Assembly (NCBI RefSeq): GCF_009184905.1
Contig: NZ_WESC01000017.1
Coordinates: forward strand, 30,140-94,139
Length of the DNA stretch: 64,000 bases
Direction: 5' to 3'
Origin: Parvibaculum sedimenti
GTDB taxonomy: Bacteria; Pseudomonadota; Alphaproteobacteria; Parvibaculales; Parvibaculaceae
In this document: positions 1 to 9,717 of the stretch, in pieces
Numbering within the stretch: the first letter of the stretch is position 1
How the letters are laid out: every line of letters begins with the position of its first letter
The notes under the pieces: generated by a model
Told to the model about the DNA's origin: nothing
Seen by the model: the letters and a program-made list of their open reading frames with translations, nothing else
Databases searched by the model: none
Made by a program: the position numbers and the translations under genes

Positions 1-417
1 GGCTTTCACGGCCTTCTCGCTGACCTTGTCGCGCATCAGCTGGACCCAGTAGACGTCGCGCAGCGCTTTCTCGTCGTAATAGGCCTCGCGGCGCTTCACC
101 AGCGGATCGTCCTCGACATGCTTCGCCTTGGCTTCGCTTGCGACGATGCGCCGATCGATCAGCATGCCCAGAAGATACTGGAAGCGCACTTCCTCAGGCA
201 GCTGAGCCAGCGCCTGGCCCATCTCTTCATCGGCAAGGGCGACGTCGGAAAGCTTGATGTCCGTGCCGTTCACCCTGGCGACGACCTCGTCGGCCCCGGC
301 CTCGGCGGCGGCAGGCGCGGCATCGGCGGCAAAGGCCACCGGCGCGGAGGCCATAAGCCCCCCTGCGATCCCCAAGGCAAGCAGGCAGGCGGGGGCGAGA
401 CTTGAGGCTAGACGCAT
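1..417 (-). CDS. Parvulin-type peptidyl-prolyl isomerase, N-terminal part
   Basis: The start codon is the ATG at 417; the frame stays open to the left edge, so the C-terminus (where the catalytic parvulin domain should lie) is outside the window. The 139 visible residues begin with a signal-peptide-like stretch (about residues 1-30, ending in AFAAD). A segment follows that resembles the N-terminal region of SurA/PrsA-like foldases (VVARVNGTDIKLSDV, then LLGMLIDRRIVASEAK). Members of this family isomerise prolyl bonds of exported proteins in the periplasm. It is divergent from secA, which fits a protein-export context. The catalytic domain is not visible, so the function rests on the N-terminal pattern. 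Confidence 0.75.
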   Translation of the reverse strand, partial: MRLASSLAPACLLALGIAGGLMASAPVAFAADAAPAAAEAGADEVVARVNGTDIKLSDVALADEEMGQALAQLPEEVRFQYLLGMLIDRRIVASEAKAKHVEDDPLVKRREAYYDEKALRDVYWVQLMRDKVSEKAVKA

Positions 418-833
418 GATGGCATTCCTGTGACGGGACCCCGATGGCCCCTTGCATGGATTGGACGCCGAACCGGTTCGGACGGGTCGGCTTGAGCGGC
501 GCCATGATGACGACGCCGGGGGCGGCGCACAAGAACGACTTGCATTAAGAGATTCATATACTTGAACCGCCGGAAAGCTGGCCTTCCGGCCGCCCGGCGC
601 GGTCAACATTACCCCGCCTTACATTGACAAGGTACGGCCTCCACCTTACATCTCCACAGGTCTTTTCGACTGCGGTTTCACCTCGTAAACCAGCCCGCAG
701 AGCGGCATGTCGCCCGCCCCCGACATGCGGAAGGGGTCGGGGCGTCCCGGAAGACAGGCCCGAACGGGCGACAGGAACAGGTCCGCCGCGGGGTCCTCGG
801 GCGTCCGCGCGGACTCGCAAGGGATTTGGACTG
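418..833. other. 416-bp divergent intergenic region before secA
   Basis: No convincing gene is seen. The region should carry promoters for the isomerase (leftward) and secA (rightward), but I cannot place them. Two inverted repeats are visible: GCCGGAA at 569-575 with TTCCGGC at 584-590, and GCATGTCG at 705-712 with CGACATGC at 721-728 (8-bp stem, 8-base loop). The second would lie in the secA leader. No known leader RNA was recognised. Confidence 0.5.
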
Positions 834-3557
834 ATGGTTAGCTTGGGCGTCCTCGCCAAGCGTCTCTTCGGCAGCGCCAACGACCGGAAGCTGAAGACGT
901 ACAAGGCACGGGTAGAAGCGATCAACGCCTTCGAGCCGGCGATTTCGGCATTGAGCGACGAAGCGCTCCGCGGCAAGACCGTGGAATTCCGCGCCCGCCT
1001 CGCCGAAGGCACCCCCCTCAACGATCTCCTGCCCGAAGCCTTCGCGGTCGTCCGCGAAGCGGCAAAGCGCACCCTCGGCCAACGTCATTACGACACGCAG
1101 CTCATCGGCGGCATGGTTCTCCATGACGGCATGATCGCCGAAATGAAGACCGGCGAAGGCAAAACGCTGGTAGCCACCCTCGCCACCTATCTGAATGCGC
1201 TTCCGGCCAAGGGCGTCCACGTCGTCACCGTGAACGACTATCTCGCCAAGCGCGACGCCGAATGGATGGCCCAGGTCTATGGCTTCCTCGGCATGACGAC
1301 GGGCGTGATCCTGCACGGGCTCGACGACAACGAGCGCCGCGAGGCCTATGCCGCCGACATCACCTATGCGACGAATAACGAGCTGGGCTTCGACTATCTG
1401 CGCGACAACATGAAGTATCAGGTCGGCGCGATGGTGCAGCGCAAGCATCACTTCGCGATCGTCGACGAAGTCGACTCGATCCTGGTGGACGAAGCGCGCA
1501 CACCGCTCATCATTTCGGGCCCGCTCGATGACAAGTCCGAGCTTTATATCGGCGTCGACGATGTGATCCCGCTGATCGAGGCCGATGATTACGAACTCGA
1601 CGAGAAGCAGCGCACCGTGACCCTCACCGAAGAGGGCAACGAGAAGATCGAGAACATCCTGCGCGAGCGCGGCATCCTCTCCTCCGGTTCGCTCTACGAC
1701 ATCGAGAACATTACCATCGTCCATCATGTGCAGAACGCGCTGAAGGCGCACAAGCTGTTCCAGAAGGACAAGGACTACATCGTCAAGGGCGACAAGGTCG
1801 TCATCATCGACGAATTCACCGGCCGCATGATGGAAGGCCGCCGCTATTCGGACGGGCTCCATCAGGCACTCGAAGCGAAAGAGCATGTCCAGATTCAGCC
1901 TGAGAATCAGACGCTCGCTTCGATCACCTTCCAGAACTATTTCCGCATGTACGACAAGCTCGCCGGCATGACGGGCACTGCGCTGACGGAAGCCGACGAG
2001 TTCCTCGACATTTACAACCTCGAAGTGATCGAAGTGCCGACCAACCGGCCCATCGCACGCATCGATGAGGATGATGAGGTCTACAGGTCTGCGCGCGAGA
2101 AATACGACGCCATCGTCCTTGAGGTCGAAGACTGCGTGAAGCGCGGCCAGCCCGTGCTCGTCGGCACCGTCTCGATCGAGAAATCGGAAACGCTCTCCGA
2201 GGTTCTCAAGAAGAAGAAGATCAAGCACAACGTGCTCAACGCACGCTACCACGAGCAGGAAGCGCATATCATCGCGCAGGCCGGCGTTCCCGGCGCCATC
2301 ACCATCGCCACCAACATGGCCGGCCGCGGCACGGACATTCAGCTCGGCGGCAATCTCGATATGCGTATCGCCGATGAGACGGCGGGCATCGAGGACGAAG
2401 CCGAGCGCAAGCGCAAGGTCGACGAGATCAGGGCCGATATCGCGACGAAGAAGGAAGCCGCGCTTGCTGCAGGCGGCCTCTACATCATCGGCACGGAGCG
2501 CCACGAAAGCCGCCGCATCGACAACCAGTTGCGCGGCCGTTCGGGACGTCAGGGCGATCCGGGGCGTTCGAAGTTCTTCCTTTCGCTCGATGACGACCTG
2601 ATGCGCATCTTCGGCACCGACCGCATGGACGGCGTGCTGCAGAAGCTCGGCCTCAAGGAAGGCGAAGCCATCATCCATCCGTGGATCAACAGGGCGCTTG
2701 AAAAGGCGCAGGAGAAGGTCGAGGCGCGCAACTTCGACATCCGCAAGAACCTGCTGAAATACGACGACGTGATGAACGACCAGCGCCGCGTGATCTTCGA
2801 CCAGCGCGTGGAACTGATGGAAGCCGACGACGTTCGCGAGACCGTGGACGAGATGCGCCATCAGGTGATCGACGCGCTCGTCTCGCGGCACATCCCCGAA
2901 AAGGTCTATGCCGAACAGTGGGATGCCAAGGGCCTCAAGGAAGAGGCCGCGACGATCCTCGGCCTCGATCTTCCGATCGAGGAATGGGCGGCCGAGGAAG
3001 GGATTGCCGATGAGGAAATCCGCGAACGCCTGAAGTCCGAGGCCGACCGCGCCATGGCGGCGAAGGTTGCCCAGTCCGGGCCCGAACTCATGCGTCAGGT
3101 CGAGAAGGCGATCCTTCTCCAGACACTCGACCATCACTGGCGCGAGCATCTGATGATGCTCGATTATCTGCGTCAGGCCGTGGGCCTGCGCGGATACGCC
3201 CAGCGCGACCCGCTCAATGAATATAAATCCGAAGCCTTCGAACTCTTCGAGAACCTGCTGACGCGCCTCCGTGAGGACGTCACGCGCCAGCTCATGAACG
3301 CGCAGTTCGTGTCCGAAGCCCCCCCGGTCGAGGAAATGCCGTTGCCGCGCATGGAAGCGCATCACGCGGATCCGCTGACGGGAGAGGACGAGTTCACGGG
3401 CGGCGATGTCGCGACGCTCAGCCGCCCGGTGCGCAACGACCCGGGCGTCGCCGTCGATCCGAAGAACCCCGCGACATGGGGTAAGACCGCGCGCAACGCT
3501 CCCTGCCCCTGTGGTTCCGGCAAGAAGTTCAAGCACTGCCATGGAACGCTGGCCTGA
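834..3557 (+). CDS. secA: Preprotein translocase ATPase SecA
   Basis: 907 residues, the usual SecA length. SecA is the cytoplasmic motor that drives unfolded preproteins through SecYEG. Visible motifs are Walker A (MKTGEGKT, about residues 104-111), the DEAD-like box in [16 protein letters not shown], a helicase motif in [13 protein letters not shown], the [13 protein letters not shown] arginine-finger region, and a C-terminal zinc-binding SEC-C tail ([13 protein letters not shown]). The frame is open upstream to 624, but [14 protein letters not shown] at 834 matches the conserved SecA start, so the extra 70 codons were dropped. A hairpin follows the stop. The signal is complete and intact. 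Confidence 0.98.
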   Translation: MVSLGVLAKRLFGSANDRKLKTYKARVEAINAFEPAISALSDEALRGKTVEFRARLAEGTPLNDLLPEAFAVVREAAKRTLGQRHYDTQLIGGMVLHDGMIAEMKTGEGKTLVATLATYLNALPAKGVHVVTVNDYLAKRDAEWMAQVYGFLGMTTGVILHGLDDNERREAYAADITYATNNELGFDYLRDNMKYQVGAMVQRKHHFAIVDEVDSILVDEARTPLIISGPLDDKSELYIGVDDVIPLIEADDYELDEKQRTVTLTEEGNEKIENILRERGILSSGSLYDIENITIVHHVQNALKAHKLFQKDKDYIVKGDKVVIIDEFTGRMMEGRRYSDGLHQALEAKEHVQIQPENQTLASITFQNYFRMYDKLAGMTGTALTEADEFLDIYNLEVIEVPTNRPIARIDEDDEVYRSAREKYDAIVLEVEDCVKRGQPVLVGTVSIEKSETLSEVLKKKKIKHNVLNARYHEQEAHIIAQAGVPGAITIATNMAGRGTDIQLGGNLDMRIADETAGIEDEAERKRKVDEIRADIATKKEAALAAGGLYIIGTERHESRRIDNQLRGRSGRQGDPGRSKFFLSLDDDLMRIFGTDRMDGVLQKLGLKEGEAIIHPWINRALEKAQEKVEARNFDIRKNLLKYDDVMNDQRRVIFDQRVELMEADDVRETVDEMRHQVIDALVSRHIPEKVYAEQWDAKGLKEEAATILGLDLPIEEWAAEEGIADEEIRERLKSEADRAMAAKVAQSGPELMRQVEKAILLQTLDHHWREHLMMLDYLRQAVGLRGYAQRDPLNEYKSEAFELFENLLTRLREDVTRQLMNAQFVSEAPPVEEMPLPRMEAHHADPLTGEDEFTGGDVATLSRPVRNDPGVAVDPKNPATWGKTARNAPCPCGSGKKFKHCHGTLA

Positions 3558-3566
3558 GTGAGATCC

Positions 3567-3587
3567 GGGGACCCATCAGGGGTCCCC
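3567..3587 (+). terminator. Hairpin after secA, possible terminator
   Basis: An 8-bp perfect stem (GGGGACCC 3567-3574 with GGGTCCCC 3580-3587) and 5-base loop begin 9 bases after the secA stop. No clear T-run follows, so intrinsic termination is only likely. It also lies just past the stop of the convergent P-loop gene. Confidence 0.5.
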
Positions 3588-3597
3588 GACCTCTTCG

Positions 3598-4380
3598 CTA
3601 GGCTGGCGTTGGCGCTATTTTCTCGGCGGCATTTTTCACCGACAAATCGAAGTCGATGACGTTCATTTCGATGTAGGTGATGTCATGGGCGGGCGCCATG
3701 GCGCGAAGCCTTTGGCTGTCCTCGATCAATTCGACCGCCCTCGCGGGAAGGTCCTTCCAGCGAGGGCTCTTGACGGTCCAGCATTTGCCGGTCTGCTGAT
3801 AATTTCGCAGCGCCGTTACCTTCGCATCCACACCCGCATCCGCGTTGCCTACGACGAAGCATTTGATTTTGTGCCGGCTGGCCAAACTGCCGCAGAAATC
3901 CAGCGATAGATTGCTCGAGTCGTTGCCGAGGTCTCGGTTGACGTAAATCAGATCGTCGCCCTCCACGATGACCCCTTCAGGAAAGCGACTGAAGAGCTCA
4001 TCAAGGATGAGCTGCCGCATCTCATCACGCAAGGAAGCGTCTTCGACCTGAAGGTAGATGTCGCGAAGCTGATCGAGCGAGATAAGGGCGAAACCGTGGC
4101 TGCGCGCCAGCGCCGTCGAAATGATGGTCTTGCCAGTTCGCGCCCGGCCTGTGATGAGGCACGACTTCCTGCCGCCATCGCCGTTTATGGGGAACTCGCG
4201 AATACAGTCGCCCAGGGCCTCCAAAATTTGTTCTCGGGCGCCCTCACTTTCCTGACGCAGAATGTCTTTGACTCTGTATCTGGTCGCATCGATGGATGCG
4301 GTGATTATTTGCCGTTCGTCCAACAGCGACCGGAAACCCGCGCGATATACCGCGAAATATAGATTCCTTAGCCTGCCCAT
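3598..4380 (-). CDS. Orphan P-loop NTPase/kinase-like protein
   Basis: 260 residues from the ATG at 4380. The frame extends to a TTG at 4452, but no convincing ribosome site supports it, and the start remains uncertain. A Walker A motif (TGRARTGKT) follows about 90 residues of helical N-terminus, and a hydrophobic-acidic stretch (GVIVEGDDLIYVN) could be the Walker B/lid region. The layout recalls small kinase-like P-loop proteins, but I recognise no family. A second hydrophobic strand (KIKCFVVGNADAGVD) follows. Codon use looks less GC-biased than in neighbouring secA, suggesting acquisition. A TTGTATGCAA near-palindrome lies 62 bp upstream of the ATG. The function is unknown. Confidence 0.7.
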   Translation of the reverse strand: MGRLRNLYFAVYRAGFRSLLDERQIITASIDATRYRVKDILRQESEGAREQILEALGDCIREFPINGDGGRKSCLITGRARTGKTIISTALARSHGFALISLDQLRDIYLQVEDASLRDEMRQLILDELFSRFPEGVIVEGDDLIYVNRDLGNDSSNLSLDFCGSLASRHKIKCFVVGNADAGVDAKVTALRNYQQTGKCWTVKSPRWKDLPARAVELIEDSQRLRAMAPAHDITYIEMNVIDFDLSVKNAAEKIAPTPA

Positions 4381-4442
4381 TTGCCCCACGACCCCACCAG
4401 AGTTTCGCCGTTCTCGATGCCCCTCCTTCGTTTCTTGATTTC

Positions 4443-4452
4443 TTGTATGCAA
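4443..4452. promoter_or_regulatory. TTGTATGCAA near-palindrome upstream of P-loop gene
   Basis: The 10-mer TTGTATGCAA is the exact reverse complement of TTGCATACAA at 50752-50761. Related sites are at 43847 and 52257. TTGnATnCAA patterns resemble operators of GntR/FCD-type repressors; that assignment is inference. It sits 63 bp upstream of the chosen ATG of the leftward P-loop gene. Confidence 0.35.
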
Positions 4453-4554
4453 GAATCAGTAGCAACAACCACCCCGCCGCACATGCGGAATCTGGAAAAT
4501 TTACATTTCTCGCGAGAGGTGGCGGTGCGCCGCAGTACAAACCTTTCGAAACGC

Positions 4555-4583
4555 AAAACGGCCGCCCTTTCGGGGCGGCCGTT
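4555..4583 (-). terminator. Intrinsic terminator of MFS gene
   Basis: An 11-bp perfect stem (AACGGCCGCCC 4557-4567 with GGGCGGCCGTT 4573-4583) and 5-base loop, followed on the minus strand by TTTTGCGTTT. It lies 32 bases past the stop of the leftward MFS gene, a good rho-independent terminator. Confidence 0.8.
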
Positions 4584-4614
4584 GAGGCGATGCTGACGGG
4601 CGGCGCGCCCGGGG

Positions 4615-5937
4615 TCAGTTCGCGGTGAGCTTCTCGATATCCGCCTGATAGGTCTTGCCCGCCCAGTAGTAGTGAACGGCCGCCCAGACGCCGATGAAGG
4701 ACGTTCCGAACAACGCCCAGCGCAGGCTTTCCTGACCGAAATGAGGTGCCAGCAGATCGCTGATGAGGCCCACCGTCAGCGGCCCGAAGCCCAGCGCGAT
4801 GAAGTTCAGGACGAAGAGCATGACGGCAGAGGCGAGCGCCCGCATATGGAGCGGCGTCAGGCTCTGGATCATTGCGAAGCTCGGCCCCAGATAGAAGGCG
4901 CCCAGGATCGAGGAGGCGATATAGACAGGGATCATCAGCCTCAGATCGGACGAGAAGTAGAAGACGATGAAAAGCGGCATGCCGATGATCTTCGCCACAG
5001 CAATAACCCATGCGTTCCACCGCATGTCGCGCTTCGAAAGGCGATCCGCGAGATAGCCGCCGATCAGCGCGCCAAGCCCACCGACAAAGCCCGCGATGAG
5101 GCCGAAGAAGAGGCCAACCTGCTGCGGCGAGAGGCCGAGGCTGCGCTGAAAAAAAGACGGCCCGAAAATCAGCCCGCCATAGCCGACGAAGGAAACGAGC
5201 GTCAGGCCGATAGTGATGTGGCGCGCCGACTTTGTCTGCCAGAGATGGACGATGACATGAAGAAGGTTCGACTTGAGCTGCGCGTCATGCGCAATGCCGT
5301 CTGCGTGGCCGCGCGCCGGCTCCTTCACGGTGAACCGCACCAGAAACGCAATGGCGAGGCCCGGCAGGCCCATGACGTAGAATGTCATCCGCCAGCCGTA
5401 ATGCTGGACGACATAACCGCCGAAAACGAGACCGATCATCGCGCCCGCATAGACGCCGACCGAATAAATGGCCATGGTTGTGGAGCGGCTTTCCTTCGGG
5501 TAGAGATCGGCAATCATGGAATGTGACGGCGGGCTCGATCCCGCCTCGCCGACGCCGACGCCGATACGCGCCATCAGCAGATGGGTGAAATTGCTGGCAA
5601 GGCCGCAGGCCGCCGTCATACCGCTCCAGACCGTGACCGCAAGCGCGATGATGTTGCGCCTGTTGCCACGATCTGCCCACATGGCGATGGGAACGCCGAG
5701 CGTCGCGTAGAAGAGCGCGAAGGCGAGGCCCGACATCAGTCCGAGCAACGTATCGTTGACGTGAAATTCGTTCTTGATCGGCTGCATCACAATATTGACG
5801 ATGCCGCGATCCACATGGCTCGATGTATAAGCGAGCGTCAGGATGATCAGCGCGTAGTGGCGCTGGAACAGGTTAGCCCTCTCTATCGCTCCCGGCGCGC
5901 CATCCGGCACACGCCCCTCCGCAATCTCCTGAGCCAT
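4615..5937 (-). CDS. Spinster-like MFS transporter
   Basis: 440 residues with the roughly 12 hydrophobic segments expected of the major facilitator superfamily. The N-terminal motif LGVPIAMWADRGNRR and the acidic/Ser-rich stretch RIGVGVGEAGSSPPS are typical of the spinster-like branch, inner-membrane permeases for organic anions, lipids or aromatic acids. The start at 5937 (MAQEIAEGR) was preferred to one 68 codons upstream because GAGGGGAG precedes it by 5 bases and the hydrophilic extra sequence is not protein-like. It is divergent from two epoxide hydrolases, so it may import or export their substrate. The substrate cannot be read from sequence. Confidence 0.88.
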   Translation of the reverse strand: MAQEIAEGRVPDGAPGAIERANLFQRHYALIILTLAYTSSHVDRGIVNIVMQPIKNEFHVNDTLLGLMSGLAFALFYATLGVPIAMWADRGNRRNIIALAVTVWSGMTAACGLASNFTHLLMARIGVGVGEAGSSPPSHSMIADLYPKESRSTTMAIYSVGVYAGAMIGLVFGGYVVQHYGWRMTFYVMGLPGLAIAFLVRFTVKEPARGHADGIAHDAQLKSNLLHVIVHLWQTKSARHITIGLTLVSFVGYGGLIFGPSFFQRSLGLSPQQVGLFFGLIAGFVGGLGALIGGYLADRLSKRDMRWNAWVIAVAKIIGMPLFIVFYFSSDLRLMIPVYIASSILGAFYLGPSFAMIQSLTPLHMRALASAVMLFVLNFIALGFGPLTVGLISDLLAPHFGQESLRWALFGTSFIGVWAAVHYYWAGKTYQADIEKLTAN

Positions 5938-6076
5938 GCGTCTCCCCTCTTTGATTGTCGTTTTGAGCCACCTTAAAGACGCGAGGTGGCTCGGGCAATC
6001 GCAAGCGTCATTGCGGCGCTGCTCGCGACTGCCATAATGCCCACAACAAAAACACTGGCATGGAGGAAACTCGAAC

Positions 6077-7267
6077 ATGGGCGCGCCCGTCCCTTTCAAG
6101 ATCGACATCCCGCAATCTGCGATCGACGCCATTCTGGCCAAGGTCCGCGCCTATGAATGGCATGAGATGCCCGAGATCGCGCCGGGTGCTGACCGCTGGG
6201 CCTACGGCACCGACATGGAATACATGAAGGAGCTTTGCGCCTACTGGACGAGCGCCTTCGACTGGCGGAAGGCAGAAGCGGCACTCAACCGCTTTCCGCA
6301 ATTCAAGGCGACGGTGGACGGCCAGGAAATACACTTCATTCACGTGAAAGGTTCCGGCGCCAATCCCGAGACGGTGCTGCTGACGCATGGCTGGCCGGGC
6401 TCGGTCTTCGAATTCTGGGACGTGATCGAACCGCTCGCGCACCCGGAGAAATTTGGTGGCAAGGCGGAAGACGGCGTGAACCTCGTCGTGCCTTCCCTTC
6501 CCGGCTACGCCTTCTCCGGCAAGCCGAAAAAGCCCATCGGCCCGAAGGGCACCGCCGCTCTCTGGGACAAGCTCATGCGCGAGGTGCTGGGCTACAATGA
6601 CTACATCGCGCAAGGTGGCGACTGGGGCGCGGTCGTGACCGGCTATATCGGCCTCAACCATTCGCAGGCGAAGGGCGGCGGCTGCAAGGCGATCCATCTC
6701 AACATGTTCGGCATTCGCGGCGCCTTCGCCCCCGAAACGCCGGAAGAGAACCAGTGGGCCGCGGGCGCCGCACTCAACTTCGAACTCGAAGGCGCCTATC
6801 TGCGCCTGCAGATGACGAAGCCGCAGACGCTTTCCTACGGCATGATGGACAGCCCCGTGGGCGCCGCCGCCTGGATCATCGAGAAGTTCAACACCTGGTC
6901 GGACCGCCGCGGACCGGACGGCAGGGAGTTCATCGAGAACGCCTTCACCAAGGACCAGCTTCTCACCAATGTGATGATCTATCTCGTCACCCGCACCTTC
7001 AATACCGCGACATGGTTCTATCGCGGCATGTTCGAAGAGGGCGGCACGAACATTCCCGCAGGCGAGAAAGTTGAGGTGCCGACGGGCATCGCCAATTTCC
7101 CGAAGGAGTTCATGCCCTTTCCGCCGCGCAGCATGGTCGAGAAGAGCTTCAATGTTGCCCGCTGGGCGAGCTTCGAGCATGGCGGCCATTTCGCGGCCAT
7201 GGAAACGAAGTCCGTCTTCGCCGATGAAGTTCGCGTTTTCGTCAACCAGGTGAAGGCGGGCTCATGA
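6077..7267 (+). CDS. Epoxide hydrolase, EHN/microsomal type (copy 1)
   Basis: 396 residues. An EHN N-terminal domain (FKIDIPQSAIDAILAKV and the WAYGTDMEYM region) precedes an alpha/beta-hydrolase fold. HGWPGS forms the oxyanion-hole loop, the Asp in GGDWGAV is the expected nucleophile, and the His in HGGHFAAME is the general base. The family opens epoxides to vicinal diols. GGAGGAAA lies 9 bases before the ATG. It overlaps the next, paralogous gene by four bases (ATGA), so the two are translationally coupled. It is divergent from the MFS transporter. Family confidence is high; the natural epoxide is unknown. Confidence 0.92.
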   Translation: MGAPVPFKIDIPQSAIDAILAKVRAYEWHEMPEIAPGADRWAYGTDMEYMKELCAYWTSAFDWRKAEAALNRFPQFKATVDGQEIHFIHVKGSGANPETVLLTHGWPGSVFEFWDVIEPLAHPEKFGGKAEDGVNLVVPSLPGYAFSGKPKKPIGPKGTAALWDKLMREVLGYNDYIAQGGDWGAVVTGYIGLNHSQAKGGGCKAIHLNMFGIRGAFAPETPEENQWAAGAALNFELEGAYLRLQMTKPQTLSYGMMDSPVGAAAWIIEKFNTWSDRRGPDGREFIENAFTKDQLLTNVMIYLVTRTFNTATWFYRGMFEEGGTNIPAGEKVEVPTGIANFPKEFMPFPPRSMVEKSFNVARWASFEHGGHFAAMETKSVFADEVRVFVNQVKAGS

Positions 7268-8466
7268 CACATCGCATCGTCCCCGCTGATCCGTTCAAGA
7301 TTCACGTGCCGGAGGAGGAGCTTCAGGACCTGAGGCGACGCCTCCAGCGCACCCGCTTTCCCAACGAGCCCTTGGGCAACGAGCATTGGGCCTATGGCAC
7401 GAGCCTTCCTTACATGGAGCAGCTCGTCGGGGTGTGGCGTGACGATTTCGACTGGCGGAAGCAGGAAGAAGCGCTCAATCGCTTTCCGCAATATCGCGCG
7501 ACGCTGACCGACGCGGATGGAGAGGATCACGAAATTCACTTCATCTATGAATGCGGCTCGGGCGAAAATCCCGTGCCGCTTATCCTCACCCATGGCTGGC
7601 CCTCGACCTATCGGGAGTTTCTCGATGTCGTCGATCCGCTGGCGCATCCCGAGAAATACGGCCGCCAGGGCCCGGCCTTCGACATCATCGTGCCGTCGCT
7701 CATCGGTTACGGATTTTCCTCGAAGCCGCGCATTCCAATTGGCCCTGCCGCCATCGCCGATCTCTGGCACCGGCTGATGACCGAGGTGCTGGGCTATGAC
7801 AAATATGCGGCACAAGCGGGCGACTGGGGCAGCTTCGTTACGTCGCGCCTCGCGCTGCAGCATGGCGAAAGCCTGCTCGGCATTCACCTCACCATGCTGC
7901 CTCTGCGCCCTCACCTCAAACATGCCTCGCAACCGCCGGTGAGCGAGGAAGAGGGCCGCTGGATAAAGGAAATGCAGAACTGGTGGCGGCAGGAGGAAGG
8001 CTATCGCTCGATCCAGTCCACCAAGCCGATGGCGCTCGCCTTCGCGCTGATGGACAGCCCCGCAGGCCTCGCGGGCTGGCTCGCCGACAAATATTACCGC
8101 CTCGGCGACACCGACAAGACCGACACGACGGAAGGCATGATCGCTCGCTTTCCCTTCGACACGATCCTGACCCAGCTCTCGATCTACTGGTTCACGGGCA
8201 CGATCAACTCGGCGAATACGCTCTACAAGGCGGGTCCGGCCGAAGGTTCGGCCTCGCTCAAGGCGGGCGAAAAGGTGACGGTTCCCACCGCCTATTCGGA
8301 ATATCCGATCGACACGCTACCGCTCACGCCACGCTCATGGGCCGAGCGCAGCTACAATATCGTCCGCTGGCGGATCATGAAAAAGGGCGGCCATTTCGCC
8401 GCCATGGAGGAACCGGCGCTTTTCGCGGATGACGTCCGTGACGCGTTCCGCGAGATGGGTCTCTAA
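7264..8466 (+). CDS. Epoxide hydrolase, EHN/microsomal type (copy 2)
   Basis: 400 residues, paralogous to the preceding gene throughout: the EHN domain (FKIHVPEEELQDLRRRL, WAYGTSLPYM), oxyanion loop HGWPSTYREF, nucleophile Asp in AGDWGSF and catalytic His in KGGHFAAMEE. It starts inside the stop of copy 1. Differences in the cap region (for example a longer WIKEMQNWWRQEEGY segment) suggest a different substrate range. It may have arisen by tandem duplication. The stop lies 20 bp from the convergent accA stop. Confidence 0.92.
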   Translation: MTHRIVPADPFKIHVPEEELQDLRRRLQRTRFPNEPLGNEHWAYGTSLPYMEQLVGVWRDDFDWRKQEEALNRFPQYRATLTDADGEDHEIHFIYECGSGENPVPLILTHGWPSTYREFLDVVDPLAHPEKYGRQGPAFDIIVPSLIGYGFSSKPRIPIGPAAIADLWHRLMTEVLGYDKYAAQAGDWGSFVTSRLALQHGESLLGIHLTMLPLRPHLKHASQPPVSEEEGRWIKEMQNWWRQEEGYRSIQSTKPMALAFALMDSPAGLAGWLADKYYRLGDTDKTDTTEGMIARFPFDTILTQLSIYWFTGTINSANTLYKAGPAEGSASLKAGEKVTVPTAYSEYPIDTLPLTPRSWAERSYNIVRWRIMKKGGHFAAMEEPALFADDVRDAFREMGL

Positions 8467-8485
8467 GGCCCGGTCTCGTTCGGGT

Positions 8486-9445
8486 TCAAACGACGCCGAC
8501 GCGGCCCATGGCGAGGAACTTCTCGCGGCGCAGACGCTTCAGCGTGGCGCCGTCGAGCTTCTCCAGGCCACGCAGCTCTTCCTCGATACCGTCGCCGGCT
8601 TCCTTGATCATCTGGTGGCGTTCGCGATGTGCGCCGCCGATGGGTTCGGGGAGTACGCGGTCGATCACGCCAAGCTGATGCAGGTTCTGCGCGGTGATCT
8701 TCATCGCGGTGGCAGCATCCTTGGCCTTGGCCGAATCGCGCCAGAGGATCGACGCCGCGCCTTCCGGCGAGATGACGCTGTAGACCGAATGCTCGAGCAT
8801 GAGGATACGGTTGCCGCAAGCCAGCGCCACCGCGCCGCCCGAGCCGCCCTCGCCGATGATGACGGAGACAAGCGGCACCTTGAGCGACAGGCAACGGTCG
8901 GTCGACCGCGCGATCGCCTCGGCAACGCCGCGTTCCTCGCTATCGGAGCCCGGATAGGCGCCCTGCGTATCGACCAGCGTGACCACGGGAATGCCAAAAC
9001 GCTCGGCGAGGTCCATCAGGCGAATCGCCTTGCGGTAACCCTCGGGCCGCGCGAGGCCGAAATTGTGCTTCATGCGGCTCTGTGTGTCCGACCCCTTCTC
9101 GTGGCCGATCACGACCACGGAACGGCCACGGAACCGGCCGAGACCACCCATGATGGCCGCGTCTTCGCCGAAAAGGCGGTCTCCGGCCAGAGGCGTGAAA
9201 TCCTCGACCAGACGCTCGACATAATCGACGAAGTGCGGACGGCGCGGATGGCGCGCGACCTGCAGCTTCTGCCACGGCGTCAGGGAGGAGTACGTGTCCT
9301 GGAGAAGCTGGGCGGCCTTCTGCTCGAGCTTGGCTACCTCGTCGGTGATGCTCACCGAAGGGTCTTCATGGGCCAAAAGCCGAAGCTCCTGGACCTTGCC
9401 CTCCAGTTCCGCAATCGGCTTCTCGAAGTCGAGATATGTGTGCAT
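8486..9445 (-). CDS. accA: Acetyl-CoA carboxylase carboxyltransferase subunit alpha
   Basis: 319 residues, the normal AccA length. With AccD it transfers the carboxyl group from carboxybiotin to acetyl-CoA to give malonyl-CoA, the first step of fatty acid synthesis. The start [17 protein letters not shown] at 9445 matches the family; the 48 codons further upstream in frame do not. The crotonase-fold core shows [19 protein letters not shown] and [17 protein letters not shown], which are family-diagnostic. It is transcribed alone, convergent with the epoxide hydrolases. Confidence 0.96.
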   Translation of the reverse strand: MHTYLDFEKPIAELEGKVQELRLLAHEDPSVSITDEVAKLEQKAAQLLQDTYSSLTPWQKLQVARHPRRPHFVDYVERLVEDFTPLAGDRLFGEDAAIMGGLGRFRGRSVVVIGHEKGSDTQSRMKHNFGLARPEGYRKAIRLMDLAERFGIPVVTLVDTQGAYPGSDSEERGVAEAIARSTDRCLSLKVPLVSVIIGEGGSGGAVALACGNRILMLEHSVYSVISPEGAASILWRDSAKAKDAATAMKITAQNLHQLGVIDRVLPEPIGGAHRERHQMIKEAGDGIEEELRGLEKLDGATLKRLRREKFLAMGRVGVV

Positions 9446-9717
9446 CGCGCTCCGGAAGTCCCGCTTTTCCGCCCTGGAAACGCCCGGGCGGCACCCCTTA
9501 GACAACGATCCTTTTGTCAGGATTTGCGCGGCACACTGGCTTGAGAGAGGCCCATTGTCAACCGCAAGAGCCCGCTTCGGCTTCTCCACCCGCCCCTTTG
9601 GTAAACGCCGCCGCTCTCCCTGTCACAGATCAGAGGCGCCATACGTCCTCTGGGCAAGGCGGAACCCCAACTGACGCTGGGTCAGGCAAAGACCGCCGGG
9701 AGACCTAGGGAAACCCA

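Noticed and set aside
678..3542. Very long open frame antisense to secA
   Set aside because: It mirrors the codon bias of secA on the other strand; the predicted product is low-complexity and matches no family, while secA is complete.
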